NCBI RefSeq assembly: GCF_009755275.1
Contig: NZ_WQLA01000008.1
Coordinates: 62,001-126,000 of the forward strand
Length of the DNA: 64,000 nt
Direction of reading: 5' to 3'
Source: Mucilaginibacter aquatilis
Lineage (GTDB): Bacteria > Bacteroidota > Bacteroidia > Sphingobacteriales > Sphingobacteriaceae
A model generated the notes under the pieces. It saw only the letters and a program-made list of their open reading frames with translations, made no database searches and had not been told where the DNA came from. Both the position numbers and the translations under genes were made by a program. Each line of letters starts with the position of its first letter. The stretch's first letter is position 1. Positions 54,443 to 62,948 of this stretch are shown here, one piece after another.

Positions 54443-54481
54443 TGTGTCGATTACATTCTTATTTACGGCTGATTTAAAAAT

Positions 54482-54507
54482 GCCGGGAGCGTTGCAGCGC
54501 TTTCGGC
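54482..54507. repeat. GC-rich hairpin between fecR and susC
   Basis: GCCGGGAGCG and CGCTTTCGGC enclose TTGCAG. As + strand RNA all ten pairs form (two are G-U) and a T-rich run follows, so it could stop antisense transcription; as - strand RNA it has two A-C mismatches. It closely resembles 2966-2989: AGCGTTG is shared and the flanks are similar, but in opposite orientation. Confidence 0.45.
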
Positions 54508-54535
54508 TTTTCCTTTTTTCAACCGCCGGTGAAAA

Positions 54536-55675
54536 TTATTTCATGACGGTTACCTTCCTTCCTGTAATTTTGTAGTTAATGCCCCCTGTTAGTTTAATGA
54601 GTTCCATAAAATCGGTTAGGCTGCGGTTTTGTGATACGGTACCACCAAAGGTTTTATTTTTAACATCATCGGCAACTTCAATATCGACACCGTACCAGCG
54701 GGCTGCAATTTTCATTACTTCGCAAATATTCTCATCACGAAAAACGAACAGGCCGCCCTTCCAAGCCATAGTTTGATCAATATCTGCATCCTCAACCTTA
54801 AAACTTTGTTTTACCGGATCAACAATGCCAATTTTTCCCGGAGATAATAAAGTTTTATGTTCGCCGGCAACCAACTCAACCGAACCTTCAAGCAACGTGG
54901 TATTTACAGTATGCTCGCCCGGGTAGGCAGAAACATTGAAATGGGTGCCTAAAACGCGTATAGCAGTTCCGTTAACAGACACGGTAAATGGTGCGACTTT
55001 ATTTTTTGCTACCTCAAAGTAGGCCTCGCCGCTAATCTCAATATCGCGATGGGATTTACTAAACAACACCGGGAACTTTACCGATGATTGTGCATTAAGC
55101 CAAATTTTGCTACCGTCTGATAATTCTAACTCATAATGTTCGCCAACCGGAGTGGCAACAGTATGATAAACCAATGGTTGCTGATCAGTTGCAACGCCTC
55201 CGCGGTATTTGATATGACCTTTGGTTACCTGCTCAATTTGCGCAGATTTATTGTTTAAGCTTTGTGATTTACCAGTGCTCAAATCCACTTGTTCGCCATT
55301 GGCTAATATGAGTGCAGTGCCTTTATTTGCAACGGGTTTTTTTGGCTTGTAGGTGATTTGTATAGTTGCAGTAGGCCGTGGAAAATTTAAGATCAACACT
55401 GCTCCTAAGGCAAAAACTAATATGGCAGCAGCAGCGCCTATCCATTTAAAGTAGCGGACATTGTTGCTTTTGTTAACCTTAGTTTTTTGTATGTGGTTGT
55501 CTATTTTTCCTTTTAACAGCTTGTAGGCAAATAAATGCTTTGCCGGTATCTCATCTGGTTGATCGTCATCAAATGATATACCGTCAGAATAAGACATCAA
55601 TGCAGCCTCCTCTTCAGGGGTGCACTTTCCGTTTAAATATTTAGCTGCAAGTTTTAGGTATTCTTCCCGGTCCAT
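54536..55675 (-). CDS. FecR-family anti-sigma factor
   Basis: Membrane regulator of the third sensing unit, 379 residues. The cytoplasmic part 1-77 starts DREEYLKLAAKYLNGKCTPE; one membrane helix spans about 78-97 (WIGAAAAILVFALGAVLIL); the periplasmic FecR domain spans about 170-265 (ATPVGEHYELELSDGSKIWL, ISGEAYFEVAKNK); the DUF4974-type tail spans about 310-379 (DENICEVMKIAARWYGVDIE). It is divergent from the sigma gene (126 nt between starts) and 120 nt upstream of susC. Near the C-terminus it reads IKLTGGINYKITGRK where the other two FecR proteins have LELTGTVHFK. Confidence 0.95.
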   Translation of the reverse strand: MDREEYLKLAAKYLNGKCTPEEEAALMSYSDGISFDDDQPDEIPAKHLFAYKLLKGKIDNHIQKTKVNKSNNVRYFKWIGAAAAILVFALGAVLILNFPRPTATIQITYKPKKPVANKGTALILANGEQVDLSTGKSQSLNNKSAQIEQVTKGHIKYRGGVATDQQPLVYHTVATPVGEHYELELSDGSKIWLNAQSSVKFPVLFSKSHRDIEISGEAYFEVAKNKVAPFTVSVNGTAIRVLGTHFNVSAYPGEHTVNTTLLEGSVELVAGEHKTLLSPGKIGIVDPVKQSFKVEDADIDQTMAWKGGLFVFRDENICEVMKIAARWYGVDIEVADDVKNKTFGGTVSQNRSLTDFMELIKLTGGINYKITGRKVTVMK

Positions 55676-55791
55676 TTGGTGTGGTTCTGTTATATGAGTG
55701 CCAAATCAATATGGCTGACTCACACGCTTTTGAAAATATTTTTTGGAAAAGCTTTTTTTGAAAAGTCATATTATTTTTTGTTATTTGGGAT

Positions 55792-55801
55792 AACCAATTA
55801 T
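55792..55801 (+). promoter_or_regulatory. AACCAATTAT element abutting sigma start codon
   Basis: The same ten bases as at 4424-4433 in the same position, directly against ATG 55802. This decides the start: the open frame reaches back to 55676, but that part is hydrophobic and unlike sigma factors. Confidence 0.4.
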
Positions 55802-56395
55802 ATGTCCAAACTATTTGATCCTGAATTGTGGTCGGCTATACAAGCCGACGATGATCAAGCTTTTCGTGAGCTTTTTGAAAAGTATTGGTATAAACTTTTT
55901 AAAACCGCTATAAAGTACCTGGATGATGAACATACCAGTTTGGAAATAGTGCACGACATATTTATAACGCTTTGGAACCGCAGACACCAATTGGTAATTA
56001 CATCCTTCCCAGCCTACTTGCTTACAGCAGTACGATTTAACTGCTACAAGCACTTAAAAATTAATGCCGCTAAACCGCATTTGGTTGATACATCAGAAAA
56101 TGATATAGATTATTTGTTGCCTGTTGTAGAAAACATTGCCGTTAACCGTTATGGTAAAGACGAGCTTTTTTATAAGTTAGAACAATACCTTAAGCCCCTC
56201 CCTGCCAGGTGCAGAGAGATTTTTATTTTAAGTAAAAAGGAGGATCTGTCTAACGATGAAATTGCGGAACGCCTCAAAATCTCAAAAAGAACAGTTGAAA
56301 ATCAAATAAGCCAGGCTACACGTTTTTTGAAAAGTCATATTGAAATTACCGACTTACTTTACATACAACTGTTAGCTACTCTCATCGTATTTTAA
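55802..56395 (+). CDS. ECF (sigma-70 family) RNA polymerase sigma factor
   Basis: FecI-like sigma factor, 197 residues from ATG 55802 (MSKLFDPELW). Region 2 lies at about 12-85 (AFRELFEKYWYKLFKTAIKY, TSLEIVHDIFITLWNRR). Region 4 lies at about 130-190 (LPARCREIFILSKKEDL, SNDEIAERLKISKRTVENQI). Region 2 is close to that of the sigma at 35360 (both RELF/CELF, KTA.KYLD, NRR), suggesting common descent. It is divergent from fecR and presumably drives the large PUL at 36313-54415. The upstream extension to 55676 is rejected as coding. Confidence 0.94.
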   Translation: MSKLFDPELWSAIQADDDQAFRELFEKYWYKLFKTAIKYLDDEHTSLEIVHDIFITLWNRRHQLVITSFPAYLLTAVRFNCYKHLKINAAKPHLVDTSENDIDYLLPVVENIAVNRYGKDELFYKLEQYLKPLPARCREIFILSKKEDLSNDEIAERLKISKRTVENQISQATRFLKSHIEITDLLYIQLLATLIVF

Positions 56396-56465
56396 AACGG
56401 TGGAGGATGCCTGCCTATGCATCCCATCACAATGCTTCTGACTTAAAAAACTAACTTCTCGGCAT

Positions 56466-57566
56466 TTACTTATCGCGTACGCACCTAAAACCTAAGTTAC
56501 TCATACCCGAGTCGAAGCTGCTTTTCATGCGACGTGCCGAGCGGTAACCGGAGCAATAGCTATCATTGCACATAAATGATCCGCCTCTGGTCACTTTCTT
56601 TTTTGCGTAAGGCTCCTCGGGGTCATAACTACTTACAGGTCCTTTAGGGTTGTTTACTACTGCAGGCAAGTTTTTGTACGCATTAGCACTGTACCAATCA
56701 GCACACCATTCCCAAACGTTACCTGCCATATCATAAAGCTTGTACCCATTAGGTTTAAAACATTTAACAGGTGCCAAATTGTAAAACCCGTCATTTAACG
56801 TGTTGTTGTTGGGGAATTCCCCTTGCCAAGTATTGGCCTTGGGTTTACCCGCATCAATGTGCTCGTTACCCCACGGATATATATTATTATACAGGCCGCC
56901 ACGTGCTGCATACTCCCACTCGGCCTCGGTTGGTAAGCGTTTACCTACCCATTTGCAATAGGCTGTAGCGTCTTCCCAGCTTATATGTACAACGGGGTAG
57001 TTCTCTTTCCCTTTTATATTACTATTCTTTCCGTCAGGGTGCTTCCAGCTGGCACCGGGCATCCAACTCCACCATTGGCCATAGTCTTGCAAATTAACTG
57101 CATGGCTTGGCGGTGTGAATACCAGTGAGGCTGGTTTAAGCAGGCTATCTGGAGGCTCAGGCGTTCCGGGTGGTAATTGTTGTTTTAACTGGCTCCATTG
57201 CGGTTTGCGTTCGGCGGTAGTAATATAGCCCGTTGCACCAACGAACTTAGAAAACTGTGCATTGGTTACCTCATGTTCGTCCATCCAAAAAGCTTTTAAC
57301 TTAACTTTATGTTTAGGTAGCTCATCGTCTGCAGCTTCATTGCCGTCACCTCCCATCATAAAGCTGCCTGCTGGTATAAGTACCATATTTTCAGCAGCTA
57401 TGTCTCCATTTGTTTTTACGTATATAACTTCAACTGCGCTTTCTGTTACTTTTTTCCTGGCGACGTTATTTTTATTTGATGGACTATGGCATGAAAATAT
57501 GTCTAGCAAAAGTACAGCGCTAATAAAGCTTATAAAGAAATCAGATTTAAAATGCAAAAACTTCAT
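56466..57566 (-). CDS. Formylglycine-generating enzyme (SUMF1 family) lipoprotein
   Basis: Oxidises a cysteine of type-I sulfatases to formylglycine. It has 366 residues with lipoprotein signal Cys26 (LLLDIFSCHSPSN), so it acts outside the cytoplasm. The FGE-sulfatase fold runs about 55-366: VLIPAGSFMMGGDGNEAADD, MDEHEVTNAQFSKFVGATGY, PVVHISWEDATAYCKWVGKR, LPTEAEWEYAARGG, YDMAGNVWEWCADWYS. The active-site cysteines are present: Cys333 and Cys338 in GGSFMCNDSYCSGYRSARR, with the same C-x4-C spacing as human FGE (Cys336, Cys341). This separates it from GldK/GldJ-type relatives without them. It converges on the sigma gene and no sulfatase is seen in the window. Confidence 0.92.
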   Translation of the reverse strand: MKFLHFKSDFFISFISAVLLLDIFSCHSPSNKNNVARKKVTESAVEVIYVKTNGDIAAENMVLIPAGSFMMGGDGNEAADDELPKHKVKLKAFWMDEHEVTNAQFSKFVGATGYITTAERKPQWSQLKQQLPPGTPEPPDSLLKPASLVFTPPSHAVNLQDYGQWWSWMPGASWKHPDGKNSNIKGKENYPVVHISWEDATAYCKWVGKRLPTEAEWEYAARGGLYNNIYPWGNEHIDAGKPKANTWQGEFPNNNTLNDGFYNLAPVKCFKPNGYKLYDMAGNVWEWCADWYSANAYKNLPAVVNNPKGPVSSYDPEEPYAKKKVTRGGSFMCNDSYCSGYRSARRMKSSFDSGMSNLGFRCVRDK

Positions 57567-57887
57567 GCAGAGGATTCAGCTAAGCCCAAAGGGTATTTAA
57601 ATTATCTTAAGCAGAGAAAAAAAAGCTAATATACTGTACATTCACTAAGTATCTGCGGGTGCAATAAATAATTCATGGTTGTGCCGCGCTGTAAGTACAA
57701 GTTAGTATTGTTTTAAAACTTTATATTCCCATCTATATTTTTCATTACTTAAACATTTAAGCCTTTTATTTTTTATAGAATATAAATCAATCTTATTGAA
57801 AAGCCACGCACATCAGTCTTGATGACCTCTGTATGTAGCCTTTTATGACGGATAACTAATTAGCTACACAGATAGGTACTTTTTAAT
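57567..57887. other. 321-nt divergent intergenic region
   Basis: It holds the promoters of the FGE gene (-) and the glycosyltransferase operon (+). It is AT-rich. A weak inverted repeat (TGTAGC 57834-57839 with GCTACA 57863-57868) lies just before the glycosyltransferase start. I see no exact Bacteroidota promoter consensus and no small gene. Confidence 0.45.
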
Positions 57888-58991
57888 ATGAATATTTTAT
57901 TGGTGTCAGGTCCTGGCATATCACTGAAAGAGCCATACAACAGCGGTATTGAAGCGTTTATGGTTTCACTTGCCAACCAGCTTATTGATGAAGGGCACAA
58001 TGTTGATATTGTTGCCGAAGAGGCCGATGCTGATGCAAAATTCACACTCGTAAATCCGTTTTCAGCCTCCACCTCAAAGCAATTTGAATACAACAATATT
58101 GCGGAAGAAAAAAGTCAGTTTGAAAGACTCAGCACTGATAAATATGATGTTGTGCATTACAACATGTTTTACCCTCACCTGATAACTGCTGGGTTGAAAT
58201 TTAATAAACCTCTGTTTTTAACATTGCACTCACCGGCAGACGACAAACGCGTCTCAGCGTATCAGGAACTGGCTCAATGTGGCAATATTACATTTATTGC
58301 GATATCGGAAAGAGTAAAACAACAATGGGATTATGCGCTTGGCCTGGATATACCGCTTATATCTAATGGTATAGATATAAACTTATGGCCTGCAAATGGC
58401 AAAAGGGGTGGTAAATATCTGCTATGGTCGGCACGTATTAATGAAGAAAAAAACGTTGCCGCTGCCATTAGCCTGGCAATATATATGCAACTACCGCTCA
58501 TTATTGCCGGAAGGATTACGGATCAGCATTACTTTGATGAAATGGTTAAGCCTCATCTCAACAGTCAAATTCAATATGTTGGGCATGTAACACAACGAGA
58601 ACTTCGCAGCTTAGCCAAAAATGCGATAGCTTACCTTGCCACCGCCACTTGGCAAGAACCTTTTGGCCTGGCGGCGCTGGAAATGCTGGCAAGCGGCGTA
58701 CCTGTTGTGGGTTTCACCACCGCAGTACCACCCAACTGGAAACATGAAAGCGTTTTAACCATAGCTCCCCCCCGATGGCAAGACCTGGCAGAATTAGTTG
58801 AGCAAAGCCAAATCATTAATTCAGATACCTGCAGAGTATTTGCATCAAATATGAATGTTAAAAGTATGACTGTTGAATACCTCGACCTCTATAAAAAAGT
58901 ATTGCTAAATGAAACTGTATTTATGGAAGACATATTTACAGACAGCTGCATAATGCAAATTGCCTCTGAGCAACCCCAATCTTCAAATTAA
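57888..58991 (+). CDS. GT4-family glycosyltransferase
   Basis: Retaining, nucleotide-sugar-dependent GT-B transferase, 367 residues, cytoplasmic, no signal. N-domain: NILLVSGPGISLKEPYNSGI (1-21), DVVHYNMFYP (about 85), LFLTLHSPADD. C-domain: YLLWSARINEEKNVAAAISL (about 175) and the EX7E motif in WQEPFGLAALEMLASGVPVV (about 258-278). It strongly resembles the gene at 60019 and less so the one at 59000, so the three are paralogues. First of five glycosyltransferase genes in one operon. The C-terminus extends about 20 residues past the paralogues. Donor and acceptor sugars are unknown. Confidence 0.92.
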   Translation: MNILLVSGPGISLKEPYNSGIEAFMVSLANQLIDEGHNVDIVAEEADADAKFTLVNPFSASTSKQFEYNNIAEEKSQFERLSTDKYDVVHYNMFYPHLITAGLKFNKPLFLTLHSPADDKRVSAYQELAQCGNITFIAISERVKQQWDYALGLDIPLISNGIDINLWPANGKRGGKYLLWSARINEEKNVAAAISLAIYMQLPLIIAGRITDQHYFDEMVKPHLNSQIQYVGHVTQRELRSLAKNAIAYLATATWQEPFGLAALEMLASGVPVVGFTTAVPPNWKHESVLTIAPPRWQDLAELVEQSQIINSDTCRVFASNMNVKSMTVEYLDLYKKVLLNETVFMEDIFTDSCIMQIASEQPQSSN

Positions 58992-58999
58992 GCTGGCTC

Positions 59000-60022
59000 A
59001 TGAAAATTGCCGTTATAGCCAAAACCCGATTACCCATAGCCGAACCCTTTCGCGGAGGCTTGGAGGCTTTTACGCATTCACTGTGTAAAGCCTTTATAAA
59101 ATTGGGGCACCAGATAACCTTGTATGCTCATGCCGATAGTGACCCTGAATTAAACGTTAAAGCATTTTACGGTAGCGAACACAGGGAAGACAAGCAGTTT
59201 GAGCTTTACGAAAATGATGAGTATTTATCCATATTAAGGGATATTGAACAACAAAACTTCGACATCGTTCATAATAATTCTACACATGAGTTACCTGTAA
59301 TTTGGGGCATGAAGGCTCAAATTCCAGTAGTTACTACCATACATACGCCTCCAACCAATAAGCTGAAAGCTGCAATTAAAATATCATCGCATTCAGCAAA
59401 CCTGCATTTTATTTTGCCTTCAAAATCTTTTCAAAGCACTTGGGCGCCGTACACTAACAATGGCTCAACGGTTATTTATAATGGTGTAGACCTTGATAAA
59501 TGGCCACTTGTACGCACTAGCAGCAACTACCTATTTTGGTTTGGGAGGATTGTACATGCCAAAGGACTTGATATAGTTTTAGATGCCGCGCATGAATTGA
59601 ATATGCCCTTAAAGTTTGGCGGGCCAGTTGATGATGTGGAGTATTTTGACGAACAGATTAAACCACGCATGACACCTGATGATACGTCCCTTGGGCATTT
59701 AACACAAGCAAATACGCTATCAAACATGAAGGGAGCAGCGGCAATGGTGAATGCTGTTAGATGGGAAGAGCCGTTTGGCCTTACAAATATTGAAGCCATG
59801 TCGGCAGGGGTGCCTGTAGCGGGTTTTAATCGCGGAGCTTTTCATGAACTTGTAGATATTGACAGCGGAGTTGTTGCCGATCAAAAGAACGTAGCCTCTC
59901 TTACAAAAGCAATAAAAGAGGCCATGTTGCTTGACAGCGAAAAGGTACGGCAACACGCGCAAAAATTTTCTTTAACTACAATGGCTGAGCGCTATATAAC
60001 CTACTTTGAGAAGTTATTATGA
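59000..60022 (+). CDS. GT4-family glycosyltransferase
   Basis: Second GT-B transferase of the cluster, 340 residues, soluble. The N-domain starts KIAVIAKTRLPIAEPFRGGL, with DIVHNNSTHELPV and VVTTIHTPPTNK. The C-domain has YLFWFGRIVHAKGLDIVLDA and the EX7E block WEEPFGLTNIEAMSAGVPVA (about 255-275). It starts 8 nt after the previous gene and its stop overlaps the next start as ATGA. It shares the EPFxGGxEAF N-terminal motif with its neighbours, which marks a subfamily, but is the most divergent of the three. The reaction product is unknown. Confidence 0.92.
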   Translation: MKIAVIAKTRLPIAEPFRGGLEAFTHSLCKAFIKLGHQITLYAHADSDPELNVKAFYGSEHREDKQFELYENDEYLSILRDIEQQNFDIVHNNSTHELPVIWGMKAQIPVVTTIHTPPTNKLKAAIKISSHSANLHFILPSKSFQSTWAPYTNNGSTVIYNGVDLDKWPLVRTSSNYLFWFGRIVHAKGLDIVLDAAHELNMPLKFGGPVDDVEYFDEQIKPRMTPDDTSLGHLTQANTLSNMKGAAAMVNAVRWEEPFGLTNIEAMSAGVPVAGFNRGAFHELVDIDSGVVADQKNVASLTKAIKEAMLLDSEKVRQHAQKFSLTTMAERYITYFEKLL

Positions 60023-61080
60023 AGATACTCATAGTTGCAGGACCATTTATTTCGCTGCGCGAACCATATAGCGGAGGTACCGAAGCGTTTATTGTTGAAC
60101 ACGCCAACGAATTGGTGCGTACCGGGCATACAGTAGATGTGATAGCAAAAGATGCTGATGAAAGGAACCTTTTCCAGGTAATTGAATTTGGGGAAAGTGA
60201 GCTTAGCATGAAAGATGATTCGTACAGGCCAACCAATGAGGAGGTCGGGCAGCAGAACTACCAAACGCTACAATACGGAGCATTTGACGTTAGCGGGTAT
60301 GATGTTATCCATTATAACTCATACATACCTGAAATTTACTCACTGGGTGCGCTATTTAAAACCCCGGCCGTACTTACCGTGCATTTACCCCCATCAGAAC
60401 GGTTTGAACTGATGTACAAGTTTTTTATAAAGCATGCTCCGGTTACACCTATCGGAATTTCAGGCAGAATGAGCGAACAGTGGAAGACATCTCTAGGTCA
60501 GGACGTGGAGGTAATTTTAAATGGAATACCACTTGAAAATTGGGAGGTAAACGCACGTAATACCGACGGGTATTTACTCTGGAGCGGGCGTATTGCCAAA
60601 GAAAAGAACGTTGAAGCCGCTATTCATCTGGCAAATCACTTACAACAGCCACTTAAAATAGTAGGCTCTATTTTCGACCAGAACTATTTTAATGACCATG
60701 TTAAACCACAATTGAATGAGCATATAGAATACATATCTCACGTTACACAGCAACAGTTACGTAAATTGGTGGCAGGCGCTTCTGCATTCTTAGCAACCGC
60801 TACCTGGGAGGAGCCTTTTGGTTTAGCCACCATTGAGATGCTTGCCAGCGGTTTACCTGTTGTAGGATTCAGCAGTGCTATACCACCTGAACTCCGAGAT
60901 CCGCAAGTTTCAATTACTGCTGATTCTCACAACTGGCAGGATTTGATAGAACCACTCCAAGTTGCTAAAAAGTCAACTCCTGAAGCCTGCAGAAACTTCG
61001 CAGCATCGTTCGATATGGCAAAAACTACTGCAGCCTATGTTAGGGTTTATGAACGCTTGGCTAAAGAGGCACATTCATGA
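60019..61080 (+). CDS. GT4-family glycosyltransferase
   Basis: Third GT-B paralogue, 353 residues. N-domain KILIVAGPFISLREPYSGGT and DVIHYNSYIPEIYSLG; C-domain YLLWSGRIAKEKNVEAAIHL, SHVTQQQLRKLVAGASAFLA and EX7E in WEEPFGLATIEMLASGLPVV. It is closely similar along its length to the gene at 57888 (the same ISL.EPY..G.EAF start, VTQ.(E/Q)LR and ATATW.EPFGLA), so one probably derives from the other with the third gene between them. Overlaps both neighbours by 4 nt (ATGA), so translation is coupled. Confidence 0.92.
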   Translation: MKILIVAGPFISLREPYSGGTEAFIVEHANELVRTGHTVDVIAKDADERNLFQVIEFGESELSMKDDSYRPTNEEVGQQNYQTLQYGAFDVSGYDVIHYNSYIPEIYSLGALFKTPAVLTVHLPPSERFELMYKFFIKHAPVTPIGISGRMSEQWKTSLGQDVEVILNGIPLENWEVNARNTDGYLLWSGRIAKEKNVEAAIHLANHLQQPLKIVGSIFDQNYFNDHVKPQLNEHIEYISHVTQQQLRKLVAGASAFLATATWEEPFGLATIEMLASGLPVVGFSSAIPPELRDPQVSITADSHNWQDLIEPLQVAKKSTPEACRNFAASFDMAKTTAAYVRVYERLAKEAHS

Positions 61081-62102
61081 GCAAGCCTACCCTATTTTAC
61101 TTTGTGCACGCACACGGCAACGGGCATAGGGCAACGTTTAATATGTTATACCCTGCATTATTAGAGTTTTTTGACGTAATAGCAGTAACTACAAACAGTG
61201 AAATAACCGGTTATATTAACGGTAAGCATGATGTTAAAGTAATTGAGCTGCCCCCAAAATATCCTGACGGCTACGTAATACCTGAGCATACGTTTTCTAG
61301 AGCTTTTGAAGTTACCCCATACGCTGTTGAACCTGCCCAACGTGCAAAAGCACTTGCCGAAGCCATAGAACATTACCGGCCGAAAGCATTTTATTGCGAT
61401 GGCGTTCCTGAGCTGGCCATTATGGTAAGAGGCATGGGTGTACCTGTTGTTTTAGTCCATTTGCACGGTGATGTTACGGATGACCCCACTCAGGTGTTTG
61501 CACATCAACTTGCAGATCATATCATAGCACACTTCCCTTCATTTGTTGAACAGGAAGACTATCAATTTGCATTTAAAACCTTTTATAGCGGATATATCTC
61601 AAAGTATGCCGAACTTGATATAGAACAAAACTCACTACCTGAAATCAATAACGTGACCGTACTATTAGGCTACGATAATTGTGAAGAGCGTATACTAAAA
61701 AATATTACCCAGGATGAGAACACCCGTTTCACTATCGTAGGCAATAAGCAAAGTTATAATTTAGGTAATAATTGCACACTGCTTGGCAAAGTGGATGATG
61801 TTAGCAAAGCTATTGTTGCAGAGATAGTAATTACTGCAGCCGGACAAAACACCATTGCCGAATTGCTGTCGCTTAACAAACGTTTAATTTTACTGCCTGA
61901 ACCTCGGCCTTACAATGAGCAGGCAGTGCATGCTCAGGTCCTAGCAAATAAGGGTATTGCGCTCTTGGCTGAAGAAACTTTTAACGCAAAACAGTGGCAG
62001 GAGCTGATAGCAAAAGCTAAAACTTTCAAACCTAAAAAAAGCCTAACAAGTGCATCATCACCCCAATTAATAGCGCAACAAATGAAAGAGTGGTATGCCT
62101 GA
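61077..62102 (+). CDS. Glycosyltransferase, MurG/GT28-like GT-B fold
   Basis: Probable UDP-sugar-dependent transferase, 341 residues, no signal peptide. The N-terminus KPTLFYFVHAHGNGHRATFN resembles the acceptor-binding loop of the MurG/UGT class (GHG-like GNGH). VPVVLVHLHGDVTDD lies in the middle. The C-domain has LLGKVDDVSKAIVAEIVITA, then AAGQNTIAELLSLNKRLILL with PEPRPYNEQAVHAQVLANKG, matching the donor-sugar site of this class. It overlaps its neighbours by 4 nt upstream and 8 nt downstream. It differs from the three GT4 genes, so the cluster should add several different sugars or linkages. Confidence 0.85.
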   Translation: MSKPTLFYFVHAHGNGHRATFNMLYPALLEFFDVIAVTTNSEITGYINGKHDVKVIELPPKYPDGYVIPEHTFSRAFEVTPYAVEPAQRAKALAEAIEHYRPKAFYCDGVPELAIMVRGMGVPVVLVHLHGDVTDDPTQVFAHQLADHIIAHFPSFVEQEDYQFAFKTFYSGYISKYAELDIEQNSLPEINNVTVLLGYDNCEERILKNITQDENTRFTIVGNKQSYNLGNNCTLLGKVDDVSKAIVAEIVITAAGQNTIAELLSLNKRLILLPEPRPYNEQAVHAQVLANKGIALLAEETFNAKQWQELIAKAKTFKPKKSLTSASSPQLIAQQMKEWYA

Positions 62103-62928
62103 ATTTAGTATTGTAACCATTGTTAAAGGAAGGCGTAAGCAATTAGCTAACCTGCTTCAGTCTGTGCAAGCTTCAACTCTCCTACCGTATGATGTACAGG
62201 TTGTTTGTATGGACAATGCTGATGAAATTATGCCTCCTTCCGGCCTGAATGTGAGCATTCATGTAATAGATGATTCGCACAAGCTGCCATTAGCTGCCGC
62301 ACGCAATGCAGGTATAAAGGCTACAAAAACAGGCAATATTATTTTTATTGATGTAGACTGCATTGTATCGCCAACCTTATTTGAAAACATGCTGGCGCAA
62401 TTACAACCTCAAAACATTATTACAGCTTATCCTTTATATCTGCCGTTTGTTCCGGAGACAGGCAATTATGCCGCACTAAAACATGAAGCAGTTAGCCACC
62501 CTGCGCGGGAACATTTACCGGTGGGCGAGCCGGTTGAGCATCTGCAATTCTGGTCGTTAATTTTTGGGATTCAAAAACAAACGTTTGAAAATATTGGAGG
62601 CTTTGATGAATCTTTTTTAGGTTATGGTGCAGAGGATACTGATTTTGCCATGATGTTTAATCAGCAGGGAATCAAGTTATTCTTTGTTCAAAATTATGTA
62701 CTGCATCAGTATCATGATAAGCACGATCCACCTTTAAATTACTTTGATTCCATCATTGAAAACGCCATGCGGTACCGTCAAAAATGGAATATTTTGCCCA
62801 TGCAACGCTGGTTAAAAGCATTTCAAAAAATGGGCTTAATTAAAATGGATCAGGCAGATAACATAACCATCGTTCAAAAACCCACGGATGAGCAATTGAG
62901 AGGCAGCATTTCGCAAAATCCATATTAA
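62095..62928 (+). CDS. GT2-like GT-A glycosyltransferase (galactosyltransferase-type C-terminal block)
   Basis: Inverting GT-A transferase, 277 residues, soluble. The fold starts FSIVTIVKGRRKQLANLLQS. The metal-binding DxD is in GNIIFIDVDCIVSP (about 83-96). The acceptor-side block IGGFDESFLGYGAEDTDFAM (about 175-195) contains the GxxED motif seen in galactosyltransferase-like C-terminal domains. LAAARNAGIKATKTG is typical of GT2. Last gene of the cluster, overlapping the previous one by 8 nt, and convergent with the MFS gene 20 nt away. The sugar is not known; family-level call only. Confidence 0.9.
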   Translation: MPEFSIVTIVKGRRKQLANLLQSVQASTLLPYDVQVVCMDNADEIMPPSGLNVSIHVIDDSHKLPLAAARNAGIKATKTGNIIFIDVDCIVSPTLFENMLAQLQPQNIITAYPLYLPFVPETGNYAALKHEAVSHPAREHLPVGEPVEHLQFWSLIFGIQKQTFENIGGFDESFLGYGAEDTDFAMMFNQQGIKLFFVQNYVLHQYHDKHDPPLNYFDSIIENAMRYRQKWNILPMQRWLKAFQKMGLIKMDQADNITIVQKPTDEQLRGSISQNPY

Positions 62929-62948
62929 AAGCCCATTTTCACATAATG

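Noticed and set aside
55676..55801. Open extension of the sigma gene upstream to 55676
   Set aside because: It begins with TTG right beside the fecR start, is hydrophobic and unlike sigma factors, and ATG 55802 is preceded by the same AACCAATTAT as another sigma gene.
56405..56424. Possible terminator between the sigma and FGE genes
   Set aside because: GGATGC/GCATCC gives only six pairs and no T run follows.
56466..57566. GldK/GldJ gliding-motility lipoprotein
   Set aside because: Those relatives lack the paired active-site cysteines, which are present here, and no other gld genes are nearby.
9054..57887. Consensus Bacteroidota promoters (TTTG then TAnnTTTG) in the intergenic gaps
   Set aside because: I scanned several of the main gaps by eye and found only partial matches, so none is called; a scored search could change this.
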